Shown here: positions 8,768 to 17,417 of the stretch, in pieces | How positions within the stretch are numbered: position 1 is the stretch's first letter | Layout: the number at the start of each line of letters is the position of its first letter | Assembly: GCF_016757755.1 (NCBI RefSeq) | Contig: NZ_CP068437.1 | Span: forward strand, 4,402,001-4,466,000 | Length of the DNA: 64,000 nucleotides | DNA from: Shewanella sp. KX20019 | Lineage (GTDB): Bacteria; Pseudomonadota; Gammaproteobacteria; Enterobacterales; Shewanellaceae | Direction of reading: 5' to 3' | Program-made: the position numbers and the translations under genes | The notes under the pieces: model-generated | Databases searched by the model: none | Told to the model about the DNA's origin: nothing | What the model saw: only the letters and a program-made list of their open reading frames with translations

Positions 8768-9457
8768 ATGACACTAAAACTACTCATTATTGAAGACAAC
8801 ATCGACGTTGCGGGCATTCTTGGAGACTATTTTGAGGCTCAAGGGGCTGAACTGGATTTCGCAGATAATGGCGAATTGGGCTTATCGCTGGCACAAGCAT
8901 TTGACTTTGATGCCATTATATTAGATTTAATGCTGCCAAAACTCGATGGCTTAAGCTTATGCAAGGCATTGCGTTCGCTTGGCTGTTGCACGCCGATTTT
9001 GATGTTAACGGCACTTGATAACAAGGCTGACCTACTCAGCGGTTTTGGCTGTGGTGCCGATGACTACTTGGGTAAACCTTTCGATCTTGACGTTGTCGAC
9101 GCTCGAGTCAAAGCCTTGATAAAACGTCACCGCGGCCAAGTCGCTCAAGCCAGTCTTAAGTTCGGCGATATCGAGCTTAATATTGCTAAACATCAAGCCT
9201 ATCGTCAGCAGATGCGGCTAGCACTCACCCCAACCACCTATCAAATATTATTACTGCTAATGAAGCATGCTCCCAATGTGGTTAAACGTGAGCAGATCAT
9301 CGAAGATATCTGGGGAATGTCACCTCCCAACAACGATATTTTACGCAGCCATATGTATCAACTGCGTAATCAACTCGACAAGCCCTTTAAACAGCCAATG
9401 CTCGCCACTGTGCCTAAAATCGGCTTCCGGCTACAACTCGGAGATGAGCATTGCTAA
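8768..9457 (+). CDS. OmpR-family response regulator
   Basis: 230 residues: receiver domain with acidic pocket 'IIEDN', phosphoacceptor Asp in 'DAIILDLMLP', 'MLTALD' (Thr) and 'DDYLGKPF' (Lys), then a winged-helix DNA-binding domain ending 'HMYQLRNQLDKP....VPKIGFRL'. The start at MTLKLLIIEDN (8768) is chosen because receiver domains begin there; an upstream in-frame ATG at 8687 would add 27 unrelated residues. The stop overlaps the start of the kinase gene. Its divergent position next to the gtr operon (128 bases away) makes that operon a candidate target, which is inference. Confidence 0.92.
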   Translation: MTLKLLIIEDNIDVAGILGDYFEAQGAELDFADNGELGLSLAQAFDFDAIILDLMLPKLDGLSLCKALRSLGCCTPILMLTALDNKADLLSGFGCGADDYLGKPFDLDVVDARVKALIKRHRGQVAQASLKFGDIELNIAKHQAYRQQMRLALTPTTYQILLLLMKHAPNVVKREQIIEDIWGMSPPNNDILRSHMYQLRNQLDKPFKQPMLATVPKIGFRLQLGDEHC

Positions 9458-10791
9458 ACAAGCTACTAAACAAGGTTTCATCAGCTTCAAGCTTGCCACA
9501 TAAGTTAATGTGGTATTTCAGTGCTATCGCCATATTAATAGGGATGACAATCTATCTGTCGATGTTAAATATGATGCAATGGATTGAAGATGAGGTTAAC
9601 CAACACGAACTTGAAAGCAGTGTGCCTTATGCCGTCAGCCTATTCCAACAGGGGGCTAGGCAGCCATTAGAAATTGGGCTGCATATACAAGTCTACTATT
9701 CACCAGAGCTGATTCCGGAAAAGTACGGAAATTTAAGCCACTTCCCGGTCGGATTTAATGGCGAAGTGCTAAATAACCATCCAGTGGGCTTTTGGAATGA
9801 GCTTATCTCGATGAACCCCTTTAGCAAGCATACGACTGCCAGCCGAAAAGAAATTTTTTTCTATCGGGGGGAGTTTCTACTCGATGGTCAATTAGAGCCT
9901 TTGTTTCTGATTATGCCAACCGAAAACGTTGAACTAAGCGACACTGAATGGAACGCCATTAATCTATTTGTGCTGTGCTTTATCGGCGTGCTATTTATGT
10001 TGTTTGGTTTTGCTATCCACAAACTTAGTCGCCGTTTAGTTGAACCTGTAGAACAGCTAAGTCGGCAATTAAAATCAACAGAGCCCAATTTAACCTTTAG
10101 CGTATCAGGCCAGTCTGCCGCCGAGTTTCGCGAACTTACCGATAGCTTGAACTATTATCGACAACAAAATGAGATGATGATTAAGCAGGAGCAAGCTTTT
10201 GCCCGTTATGCCAGTCATGAACTGAGAACGCCATTAACCGTGATCAGCGGTGCTGCAAAACTGCAAGAGCAGAACGATGCCGTTGATTTTCAAGCTCGTC
10301 AACGTGACCGTATTCAACGTGCAGCCCTTGATATGCAACACACTATTGATGCCCTACTTAATTTGGTAAAACAGGAAAGAGCGACAGGAAGTAATCCACC
10401 CAGATTACTTTCCTTAGCCGAAGTGGAGCAAATTATTCAACCATTGCAAGGGCTAGCTCAGAACAAAAATATTGGCATTAGTGTTAGCTTTGAGCAAGCC
10501 CCGATCATCAAGCCCACACCAGCAGTACTGCGTATGCTGCTGAGTAATGTCATCAGTAACGCCATTAATGCCAGTGACTCTGGAGAGATCACCATATCAA
10601 TCAATAGTCAGCAAATCATTATCAACGATAAGGGTCGTGGGCTTACCGAGTCGGAGCAAGAACATGGCCATGGACTGGGCTTGTTGATCGTCGATAGCCT
10701 GTGCCATCGTTATCACTGGAAGTTCAGCCTATCAAATATCCAACCAACAGGCTGCTGTGCACGATTAACCTTTCCGCAATTAACATTGTAA
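9451..10791 (+). CDS. Sensor histidine kinase, partner of the OmpR-type regulator
   Basis: 446 residues. It has two membrane helices (about 20-42 and 168-188) flanking a periplasmic sensor loop, a HAMP-like linker, the HisKA box 'FARYASHELRTPLTVISGA' with the phosphorylated His, and an HATPase domain with N box 'LLSNVISNAINAS', G1 'INDKGRGL' and G2 'HGLGLLIV'. The frame opens with TTG at 9451, overlapping the regulator stop codon, with GGAG seven bases before it; a later ATG (9508) would cut the N-terminal basic segment. The overlap argues for coupled translation with the response regulator. The ligand is unknown. Confidence 0.9.
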   Translation: MLNKLLNKVSSASSLPHKLMWYFSAIAILIGMTIYLSMLNMMQWIEDEVNQHELESSVPYAVSLFQQGARQPLEIGLHIQVYYSPELIPEKYGNLSHFPVGFNGEVLNNHPVGFWNELISMNPFSKHTTASRKEIFFYRGEFLLDGQLEPLFLIMPTENVELSDTEWNAINLFVLCFIGVLFMLFGFAIHKLSRRLVEPVEQLSRQLKSTEPNLTFSVSGQSAAEFRELTDSLNYYRQQNEMMIKQEQAFARYASHELRTPLTVISGAAKLQEQNDAVDFQARQRDRIQRAALDMQHTIDALLNLVKQERATGSNPPRLLSLAEVEQIIQPLQGLAQNKNIGISVSFEQAPIIKPTPAVLRMLLSNVISNAINASDSGEITISINSQQIIINDKGRGLTESEQEHGHGLGLLIVDSLCHRYHWKFSLSNIQPTGCCARLTFPQLTL

Positions 10792-10984
10792 TGCTTGCGC
10801 TAATTGGCATTCAATTAGCGCAAAGCTTAAGTGGATATTTTTTAGTGCACCAAGTTGATTTTAGCTAGAAACCAACTTAAATAGTATGATACCAACTCCA
10901 CTAAATATATGTTCAATGGAATTGGTACTAGGACTACTTGGAAAGGATCTTACGGTTAGCAAGTAAGGATTTAGCAAAAGGAAA

Positions 10985-11587
10985 ATGGATATGGTTGCTT
11001 TCGACACTCAGGAAATCGGCATTCACGCAGACGTAAATCAAAGCTGGCAAGAGATGGTTAATTTAATCTCTGAAATATCTCAAATTCCCGCCACACTCAT
11101 CATGCGAACCTACCCCAAAGAGATTGAAGTTTTCATTAGTAGCAGTTTCCCCAATAATCCCTACATAGCACAAGAACGAGAACGTTTAGGCATTGGTTTA
11201 TATTGTGAGTCCGTGATCACTGGGAAGAAACTGTTATTGGTTAGCGATGCTAGCAAAGACCCCCTCTGGGCTAATAACCCCGATATAAAACTCGGTATGA
11301 TTGCCTACTTAGGCTTACCTCTGAACTGGCCTAACGGTGATATCTTTGGCACCATCTGTATGCTTGACTCACAACCTAACCAGTTTGATAACCCCACCAA
11401 GCAACTACTTACTCGATTCAAGTCAGTCGTAGAGACCGACCTCAAACGCATTTATCAACAGACATTATTAGAGCGAGAGAATCAACGTCTCAGTAAACAG
11501 TTGCATCAAAAATCTTTTGAATTTGAGCAACTGCAGAGAAAAGAGCAGCAAGAGGCCTTTGAGCGAACTCACGATACAGGCTCTTAA
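10985..11587 (+). CDS. Stand-alone GAF-domain protein
   Basis: 200 residues. Residues about 15-160 form a GAF domain of the type found before GGDEF domains ('GLYCESVITGKKLLLVSDASKDPLWANNPD', 'MIAYLGLPLNWPNGDIFGTICMLD'). The last 40 residues are a charged coiled coil (LLERENQRLSKQLHQ...EQLQRKEQQ) that normally leads into an output domain. No output domain follows, in this frame or in neighbouring frames, so the protein is either a natural single-domain sensor or a truncated diguanylate cyclase. Start chosen at ATG 10985 after AAAAGGAAA. Confidence 0.78.
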   Translation: MDMVAFDTQEIGIHADVNQSWQEMVNLISEISQIPATLIMRTYPKEIEVFISSSFPNNPYIAQERERLGIGLYCESVITGKKLLLVSDASKDPLWANNPDIKLGMIAYLGLPLNWPNGDIFGTICMLDSQPNQFDNPTKQLLTRFKSVVETDLKRIYQQTLLERENQRLSKQLHQKSFEFEQLQRKEQQEAFERTHDTGS

Positions 11588-11647
11588 ACTGAGCACTGTC
11601 GCTGGCGATACCACAACGATTATCAGCTCACGATACTCGGCACCTTA

Positions 11648-12229
11648 TCACGACTCGGTTGCTAGATTAGCGCTAATCTCTGCCACTATTTTTCGACTAA
11701 ATAACACCGACAAATGCAAAATGATAAAGAAGGATTTATTCTCGGCTCGCGCCCAAATAGAACTCGAACTAGGCACAATAGAGAAATCTATCGGTGTACG
11801 GTAAGAGTACAGTTGGACGTTATCGAGCGTATTCTCCGTTGCAGCAAGCTTAAGCAACAACTCACTCTTAGGCCGTAATTGCTTAATGCCCTTTGAAGGA
11901 TAGGGTAGATACGCCCACCAACTTCCAGCATGGGGGGCTGACAAACTGAAAAACTGGCTTACTCTATGCGCGCCATCTAAACATTGCAGATAGTAGCGGC
12001 CAACTATCCCCCCCATACTAAAACCAATTATCACTACCTCATCAGCAAAGCCAAAAGCCTGATTTATCTGCTCTTGTAAGTCTTTAGCCGCATGCTCAAT
12101 TCCTAAACGACCATCGAACGAAGCCAGTGTTGGTGCAAAACACTCATGGCCAGCCAATTCTAGCTGGCGCTTCATCCAGTGCATAACATGCCCAGTATTA
12201 AAAATTCCATGTACCAGTACTATTTTCAT
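11648..12229 (-). CDS. Alpha/beta hydrolase, lipase-like
   Basis: 193 residues opening with the strand and oxyanion motif 'MKIVLVHGIFNTG', a nucleophile elbow 'GFSMGGIVGRYYL' (Ser nucleophile) and 'SLSAPHAGS' with the typical lipase class 3/PGAP1-like layout. The acidic residue and a catalytic His are less clear. The start at 12229 follows GGAAGAG three bases upstream; an in-frame upstream start (12289) would add 20 residues without similarity. No signal peptide, so probably a cytoplasmic esterase or lipase. Substrate unknown. Confidence 0.8.
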   Translation of the reverse strand: MKIVLVHGIFNTGHVMHWMKRQLELAGHECFAPTLASFDGRLGIEHAAKDLQEQINQAFGFADEVVIIGFSMGGIVGRYYLQCLDGAHRVSQFFSLSAPHAGSWWAYLPYPSKGIKQLRPKSELLLKLAATENTLDNVQLYSYRTPIDFSIVPSSSSIWARAENKSFFIILHLSVLFSRKIVAEISANLATES

Positions 12230-12456
12230 TAACTCTTCCTTGCATTTTTTGGCTATGTGACTTGCTATAATGTGCTTACGGTCCAACACCAGTCTCTAAA
12301 GTAAAATATCCATCTCTTACACTACATGTAGGCAAAGCAGATTATTTCAATAGCAATCTAGTTTCCCAGCCTAAAAATGCCCGGTCCATCTGCGCAAGGG
12401 ATATTTATCGCTACAATTTTGCTATTATTAGCGCCGTCGCAACAGCCACTATTTTA

Positions 12457-13509
12457 ATGAGCCCAATATCTATGTCGATCACCCCATCGAACTCGACTGA
12501 TTTATCAGTAACACAAGCTTTGAGTGCCGCCATTAGCAAACGAACTCACTTTTTAGCACATGCAGAGCAAAATAAAACCGACTGCTATCGAATATTTCAC
12601 GGTACGGTAGAGGGGAGCAATGGGCTCAATATTGATCGCTATGGCAACGCTTGGCTGATCCAAAGTTTTCATCAAACATTAACAGCGGACGAGCTGAGCC
12701 AAATAACCACTCTGCTGACTCAAGAATCGATGTTGCCTGTCATCTATAATGACCGCTCCAACAAGAACTCTCGCGTGCTAAACACCTTAACCACCGACAA
12801 TGAAGCATTCGCGACCAGTGAACAGCAGATGCAAGAGAATGGCATTTTGTTCAGCAGTAAATTGCGTCATGACGGGCAAGATCCACTACTGTTTTTAGAT
12901 ATGCGCATTGGCCGTGAATATGTAAAGGCACATAGCCAAAACCGTACAGTACTCAATCTATTCTCTTATACCTGCGGTATTGGCACCGCTGCAGCTGTTG
13001 GCGGTGCGACACGTGTGGTAAATATCGATTTTTCCTCATTTGCCCTGGCAGCAGGTAAGATAAATGCGCAGCTCAATCACGTTGAAAATGTCTGTGAATT
13101 TATTCAAAGTGATGCATTTCCAGCGTTAAGACAGCTGGCAGGTTTGAAAGTGGGCGGCCGTAGAAATCAGAAACTGCCCGCCTATCCAAAACTTGCTGCC
13201 ACTCAATTTGATCTGGTCTTTTTAGACCCACCAAGATACGCCAAAAGCGCCTTTGGTATTGTCGATCTCATCAACGATTACCAGAGTTTGTTTAAACCAG
13301 CAATGCTTACGACTAAGCCTAAGGGCACCATAGTATGCTGTAACAATGTCGCTAAAGTTGATCGCCAAGCATGGTTCGATAGTTTAGTCCGCTGCGTCGA
13401 AAAACAGGGACGCCAGGTCAGTAGCCACACATGGCTCGACTGCCATGAAGACTTCCCCTCATTTGATGGTAATCATCCGTTAAAAATGGTGGCATTAACA
13501 TTAAGCTAG
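12457..13509 (+). CDS. Class I SAM-dependent methyltransferase, RlmI-like
   Basis: 350 residues. The N-terminal part carries 'YRIFHGTVEGSNGLNIDRYG', as in RlmI/RlmK-type rRNA m5C methyltransferases. It is followed by 'FLDMRIGREYV', motif I region 'VLNLFSYTCGIGTAAAVGGA' and the catalytic loop 'FDLVFLDPPRYAKS'; 'IVCCNNVAKV' supplies cysteines near the expected active site. The PUA domain seen in E. coli RlmI is absent. Likely an RNA cytosine methyltransferase; the exact target is unproven. No clear ribosome binding site precedes 12457, and ATG at 12472 is an equal candidate. A strong hairpin follows at 13540. Confidence 0.8.
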   Translation: MSPISMSITPSNSTDLSVTQALSAAISKRTHFLAHAEQNKTDCYRIFHGTVEGSNGLNIDRYGNAWLIQSFHQTLTADELSQITTLLTQESMLPVIYNDRSNKNSRVLNTLTTDNEAFATSEQQMQENGILFSSKLRHDGQDPLLFLDMRIGREYVKAHSQNRTVLNLFSYTCGIGTAAAVGGATRVVNIDFSSFALAAGKINAQLNHVENVCEFIQSDAFPALRQLAGLKVGGRRNQKLPAYPKLAATQFDLVFLDPPRYAKSAFGIVDLINDYQSLFKPAMLTTKPKGTIVCCNNVAKVDRQAWFDSLVRCVEKQGRQVSSHTWLDCHEDFPSFDGNHPLKMVALTLS

Positions 13510-13539
13510 TAACAGTTTTTACCCCTATCAACGATTGAA

Positions 13540-13565
13540 TAATGGCGAGTTAACACTCGCCATTA
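13540..13565 (+). terminator. Hairpin after the methyltransferase gene
   Basis: Ten-base perfect arms TAATGGCGAG (13540-13549) and CTCGCCATTA (13556-13565) with a six-base loop, 30 bases after the stop codon. Only a short T-rich tail. The remainder of 13566-13879 is AT-rich leader with no further gene seen. Confidence 0.7.
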
Positions 13566-13879
13566 TTGCATTTACCACAACCAATGATAGCTAACTACTA
13601 TAAAAGCAACTTTAGTTGGTTCTTTCCGTTATTCCCTCCAGTTTAAAAGCGTTAGCCTAAACACCTAGCAGACCCACGATAAAACCAATATTCACAGAGA
13701 TAATGGGGAGTAACAAAATATGAATAAATTACAATAGGATAACCATCTACAACTCACTCCAAAGCACACCTAAAACCATCGTTTAAAAAATAAACTTTAC
13801 TTTGCCTAAAAAAGGCATAGAATCCGCTTCCTCTAATTTACATCCAAACATGCAAAAGCATAACTTTAAGGAGTACAAG

Positions 13880-15049
13880 GTGGATAAATCTGCCTTTAAA
13901 ACATCAGAAAACAGCTCTTTCACTCCAGTGACAGGTTTGGCTTTTTTCGCTATTGCTTCGGGCTTTCTTATGAGCCTTATTCCTCTATCTTTAACCTCAT
14001 TTAAAATGGACACATCGCTCATTGCTTGGTTAGCAAGTATCTTCTACTTAGGCATACTAGTAGGTGCCACCTGCGTCCAGTCGGTTATAAGCAAAAGTAG
14101 TCACCGCTACGCATTAATGATGTTTCTTTCACTGCTCATTCTCACCATCATATTAATGCTGATGTTTCCAACGCCTTCGGTATGGTTAGCTGCGCGCTTT
14201 ATTGCCGGTATCGCTGTGGCAGGCGTGTTTGTAGTGGTGGAATCTTGGTTACTGATGGCCGACAGTGCCAAGCAAAGAGCTAAGCGCTTAGGCTTATATA
14301 TGACATCTCTCTATGGCGGTAGTGCATTGGGACAACTTGCCATCGGTCCTATTGGCATCAAGGGTTTGGCGCCCTTCTTTTGTGTCATAGGGCTATTATT
14401 GATCGCCATATTACCACCACTGCTAATTAAACAAGGTCAGCCTGTGCAGTTACAACATCAAAGAATTGGCTTGAAAGAGGCGCGAAAAATCAGTACCCCA
14501 GCCATTATTGGTTGCTTGGTGTCGGGCATGCTGCTTGGACCTATTTATGGCTTGATGCCGACCTATATCAACAACCAGCTTGCAAGTACCGAGACAACGG
14601 CATTTCTAATGGCGGTGATTGTTCTGGGCGGCATGCTTATTCAACCCTTGGTGAGTTATCTATCGATCAGAGTCAGTAAAAGCCTATTGATGGCACTGTT
14701 TTGTTTACTTGGTACGATAGGCGTTATGGGGGTGTTGGAGGGGGAGTCAATTGCATTGATCAGCATGAGTTACTTTGTTCTTGGCGCCAGCTGCTTTGCA
14801 CTTTATCCCATCGCCATCACACTTGCTTGCGATGCCTTAAGCGTTGAAAAAATTGTCGCCGCAACCGAACTAATGTTACTTAGCTACAGTATTGGCTCAG
14901 TAGTTGGCCCATTAATCGCCGAACATAGTAGTTCATCAAAACACTCGCTAATATTGTATTTAGGCTTTGTGTTAACAACAACTTCAATCTACATGCTAAT
15001 AAAAAGCCTACAAACAACCCGCAGCGGTCACACACCAGCGATAGGCTAA
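13880..15049 (+). CDS. MFS transporter, YcaD-like
   Basis: About 389 residues and twelve hydrophobic helices. The diagnostic segment 'GVFVVVESWLLMADSAKQRAKRLGLYMTSLYGGSALGQL' is typical of the YcaD group of major facilitator proteins. Start at GTG 13880 (VDKSAFK) is preferred because AAGGAG lies six bases upstream; the longest frame starts with TTG at 13802 and would include the Shine-Dalgarno inside it. Substrate is unknown for this group. It is separated from the following RiPP-like cluster by a hairpin at 15070. Confidence 0.85.
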   Translation: MDKSAFKTSENSSFTPVTGLAFFAIASGFLMSLIPLSLTSFKMDTSLIAWLASIFYLGILVGATCVQSVISKSSHRYALMMFLSLLILTIILMLMFPTPSVWLAARFIAGIAVAGVFVVVESWLLMADSAKQRAKRLGLYMTSLYGGSALGQLAIGPIGIKGLAPFFCVIGLLLIAILPPLLIKQGQPVQLQHQRIGLKEARKISTPAIIGCLVSGMLLGPIYGLMPTYINNQLASTETTAFLMAVIVLGGMLIQPLVSYLSIRVSKSLLMALFCLLGTIGVMGVLEGESIALISMSYFVLGASCFALYPIAITLACDALSVEKIVAATELMLLSYSIGSVVGPLIAEHSSSSKHSLILYLGFVLTTTSIYMLIKSLQTTRSGHTPAIG

Positions 15050-15069
15050 TACAGCGCTTTGCCACTTGC

Positions 15070-15101
15070 CGATAGGAGCATAGATGTTGATGCTCTTATC
15101 G
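15070..15101 (+). terminator. Hairpin ending the MFS gene
   Basis: Arms CGATAGGAGCAT (15070-15081) and ATGCTCTTATCG (15090-15101), with one G-T pair and an eight-base loop, 20 bases after the stop codon. It separates the housekeeping transporter from the downstream accessory cluster. Confidence 0.65.
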
Positions 15102-15206
15102 CTCGCTAAATCTAGCGGCCTCTCCTTACGAACATACCCTCTAGCCATAAAATTGCTATCGAAAAACAAACTGTAAATAGTTGATTAGAAGAAGCTTAAT
15201 AAAAAG

Positions 15207-15224
15207 GAAGATTACCGAAAGGTT
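15207..15224 (+). repeat. 18-base motif shared with the diguanylate cyclase leader (copy 1)
   Basis: GAAGATTACCGAAAGGTT occurs here, 138 bases before the first ferritin-like gene, and again unchanged at 30077-30094, 77 bases before the PAS-GGDEF gene. It contains ACC-GAAA-GGT, able to form a three-pair stem with a GNRA tetraloop, so it could be a protein-binding site or an RNA element. Confidence 0.6.
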
Positions 15225-15267
15225 GTTGATCAAGATTTATCCTAAGCTCCACTCAATAGCTTCTATT

Positions 15268-15296
15268 GCGCTAACGAAGCAAGTATTCGCTAGCGC
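15268..15296 (+). promoter_or_regulatory. Hairpin in the leader of the ferritin-like/RiPP operon
   Basis: Eleven-base arms (15268-15278 and 15286-15296, one internal mismatch) around a seven-base loop, beginning GCGCTA and ending TAGCGC. It ends 66 bases before the start codon at 15363 and has no T run, so it is more likely an operator or mRNA structure than a terminator. Confidence 0.5.
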
Positions 15297-15362
15297 TAAA
15301 TAATAACAGCAGAAGCATCATTTAAGACAAACTTTAATAGCAATGCATAAAAGGAATTAGCA

Positions 15363-16730
15363 ATGGCCAGAGCAATAATGGGTGATGGTGTCACTAAGAT
15401 CACCCAAGACAACTTAGAAGAAGCACTGCAACAGGCAATAGAGATTGAGATAGCAACTATCCCGGTTTACCTCTCAACCTACTACTCAATCAATCGTACA
15501 CCGGATCAGAAAGAGCTGATTAAAGGCTTTACTAAACGGCTGATAGACAAGGGTGAAACCAAGCAGAATGCGGCAACCAAAGCACTAGCACTTTCAGCCA
15601 AAATCATGGTTTTTGCTAATAGAGCGGGCGCCAATATTATGAGTGTGGTGGTGGAAGAGATGCTACACATGTCTCTCTCTTCAAACGTAAAGCAATCACT
15701 GTTTGGCAACCCGGAGTTAGTCGGTAAATCCCCTAGTATCTGGCCTGCATACCTTGCAGGACACGAACCTGAATTTCCCATTAATCGTGCCAAGTTAAGC
15801 ATTGAACAACTTGAAACTTTCAAGAAAATCGAAAGCCCTGTACCAATCGACGCTAACCTAAGGTTTACCAGCGCCATCCCCTACTTCACCATTGGTGATT
15901 TTTACCAAGGTATTGAAGATTGCATCCGTGATCATTTTTGCTGCAAGGACAATTACCACCCCGACAGGCCGCAGCTCGTTCCAAATCGCGGTTACTACGC
16001 GCAAAATAACATCGACACCATCTACTACGATAAACAGCATAAACCTGTCTATGAAAATGCTGCTGATGCGGGGGGCTTAATCCATGTCGTCGATCAAGCA
16101 AGTGCACTAAAAGCGCTAAAAACAGTGGTTGACCAAGGTGAAGGAAAAAATGTCACAGATCCTTTTGATGACGACAGTTGTCACGAATTGTCTCATTACT
16201 ACAAATTTGCACTTCTGCAAGAGGAACTCAAAGATATCAAGCGTCAATTCCAAAAGGAATTTGGTTGCGAATTTGATGTCGAGAACCACTTCATCCATGA
16301 CTTTGCCGATAATGCAGAAACTCAAGACTACCCCGTTACCATACAAGCGGTTTCAACATTAACCAATGCCATGTATGCCTATCTATTCATCATGTCCCAA
16401 GCCTGCTACCACGCTGAGGAACATACTCAATTTGAGATCTTTATGTTTGGCATCCACAAAAGCATGTTGTGGATTTTAAGTTCACTGTGCGGTGAGATGA
16501 CAGGGCTAAAGTACCTAGGCTCTGACGGTCAGCAATATACAGCCACCGCCACCTTCGAAGAGTATCAATTTAGCAGTGCTTCTAGCCCTAAATCACAAAT
16601 TATAGAGCTATTTAATCAGGCTGTTGGTGTCAACGATGGTATCGCTTATCTAGGGCAACGGATCCACGACCTTCCCAATGTTTCAATTGAGGGGTTTCTT
16701 GAACGTTCAAATACCCCATTAATGGCATAA
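15363..16730 (+). CDS. VioB-type ferritin-like protein, first copy
   Basis: 455 residues. It matches the ferritin-like half of VioB/RebD (iminophenyl-pyruvate dimer synthase domain) as a stand-alone protein. Helix 1 is 'ALQQAIEIEIATIPVYLSTYYSI' (Glu29 expected as metal ligand); helix 2 is 'VVVEEMLHMSLSSNV' with the E-x-x-H pair (Glu99/His102); then 'TIGDFYQGIEDCI', 'VVDQGEG' and 'SHYYKF', which follow in the same order in VioB. In VioB this domain sits with a second domain and couples two imine molecules; here that second domain is absent. AAGGA seven bases before ATG supports the start. First gene of an apparent operon with the Cys-rich protein (25-base gap). No signal peptide. Metal content and reaction are inferred. 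Confidence 0.85.
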   Translation: MARAIMGDGVTKITQDNLEEALQQAIEIEIATIPVYLSTYYSINRTPDQKELIKGFTKRLIDKGETKQNAATKALALSAKIMVFANRAGANIMSVVVEEMLHMSLSSNVKQSLFGNPELVGKSPSIWPAYLAGHEPEFPINRAKLSIEQLETFKKIESPVPIDANLRFTSAIPYFTIGDFYQGIEDCIRDHFCCKDNYHPDRPQLVPNRGYYAQNNIDTIYYDKQHKPVYENAADAGGLIHVVDQASALKALKTVVDQGEGKNVTDPFDDDSCHELSHYYKFALLQEELKDIKRQFQKEFGCEFDVENHFIHDFADNAETQDYPVTIQAVSTLTNAMYAYLFIMSQACYHAEEHTQFEIFMFGIHKSMLWILSSLCGEMTGLKYLGSDGQQYTATATFEEYQFSSASSPKSQIIELFNQAVGVNDGIAYLGQRIHDLPNVSIEGFLERSNTPLMA

Positions 16731-16755
16731 CTCAACCATAGAAGAGGATAGCAAC

Positions 16756-17406
16756 ATGTCAAAAGTATTCGATAAATCACTCAGCAATGGTTGTGGTTCA
16801 AGCAATGGTTGTGGCAACAGCAATAGTTGCAGCAGCCAACCAGTGAATAAAAAAGTACCCAACATTGTCACCCCGTTAGAGCTGCACGCATGTATGGGGC
16901 TTAATGCCTGTCGCGGCCATGACCGCTTTGGCACAAATACCTGTGCAGGAACAGGCTACTGCGCGACACAAACACACGTGTGCCACACGCTCAATAACTG
17001 TGCTGGTCAAGGCGGTTGCGGCTTATTTGGCGATGCTGCAGAACAGTCAAAACCTGGATCCAATGATTGTTCATGGCAAGGCAGCTGCGCCACACCAATC
17101 CAAGCGGAACGCTTTAGTACCTTAGGTGAGAACAAAAACAAAAGTGTCTGGTTACTAGCACGTGCCTTATTTGAACAGCGCATGGATAAGTCGCGTCGCA
17201 ATGTCGCAGACGCTCCTTTTCCAGCTGGTCCTCCGCAAGCTTGGTTGGAATCGTTTGGTGAATATGATTCTTGTGGAAACTCCGGTGATAAATCTTGCTC
17301 CTTTGGTTTTAATAGCCCAGCTCAGAATACCCAAGAGCTGATTGATCGCAGCCGCGACAATGCTAGCAAACAACCAGAGTACGACTGCAAGTTAAACGAC
17401 GATTAA
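16756..17406 (+). CDS. Cysteine-rich putative RiPP precursor with CX5C repeats
   Basis: 216 residues with 15 cysteines (13, 19, 25, 46, 52, 63, 69, 76, 82, 88, 105, 111, 173, 181, 211). The first twelve form pairs or triplets spaced exactly six residues apart: CGSSNGC, CGNSNSC, CMGLNAC, CAGTGYC, CHTLNNC, CAGQGGC and CSWQGSC. CX5C runs such as CKGQxxCKGQGGC are what I associate with bufferin-type precursors modified by DUF692 enzymes. Unlike bufferins, no Sec signal peptide is visible. The C-terminal 100 residues (from about 115) are not Cys-rich and look folded. GAGGA before ATG supports the start. It lies directly upstream of the DUF692 gene (11-base gap). A substrate role is inferred from context; an iron-sulfur or metal-storage protein is an alternative. 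Confidence 0.8.
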   Translation: MSKVFDKSLSNGCGSSNGCGNSNSCSSQPVNKKVPNIVTPLELHACMGLNACRGHDRFGTNTCAGTGYCATQTHVCHTLNNCAGQGGCGLFGDAAEQSKPGSNDCSWQGSCATPIQAERFSTLGENKNKSVWLLARALFEQRMDKSRRNVADAPFPAGPPQAWLESFGEYDSCGNSGDKSCSFGFNSPAQNTQELIDRSRDNASKQPEYDCKLNDD

Positions 17407-17417
17407 TAGAGGTAATG

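Noticed and set aside
11517..11804. Open frame of 95 codons overlapping the end of the GAF gene
   Set aside because: No family resemblance, no ribosome binding site, and it overlaps the coiled coil of the GAF protein and the end of the convergent hydrolase gene.
15201..15362. c-di-GMP (GEMM) riboswitch before the ferritin-like gene
   Set aside because: The shared motif has a GAAA loop, but the conserved GEMM core and second stem are not found.
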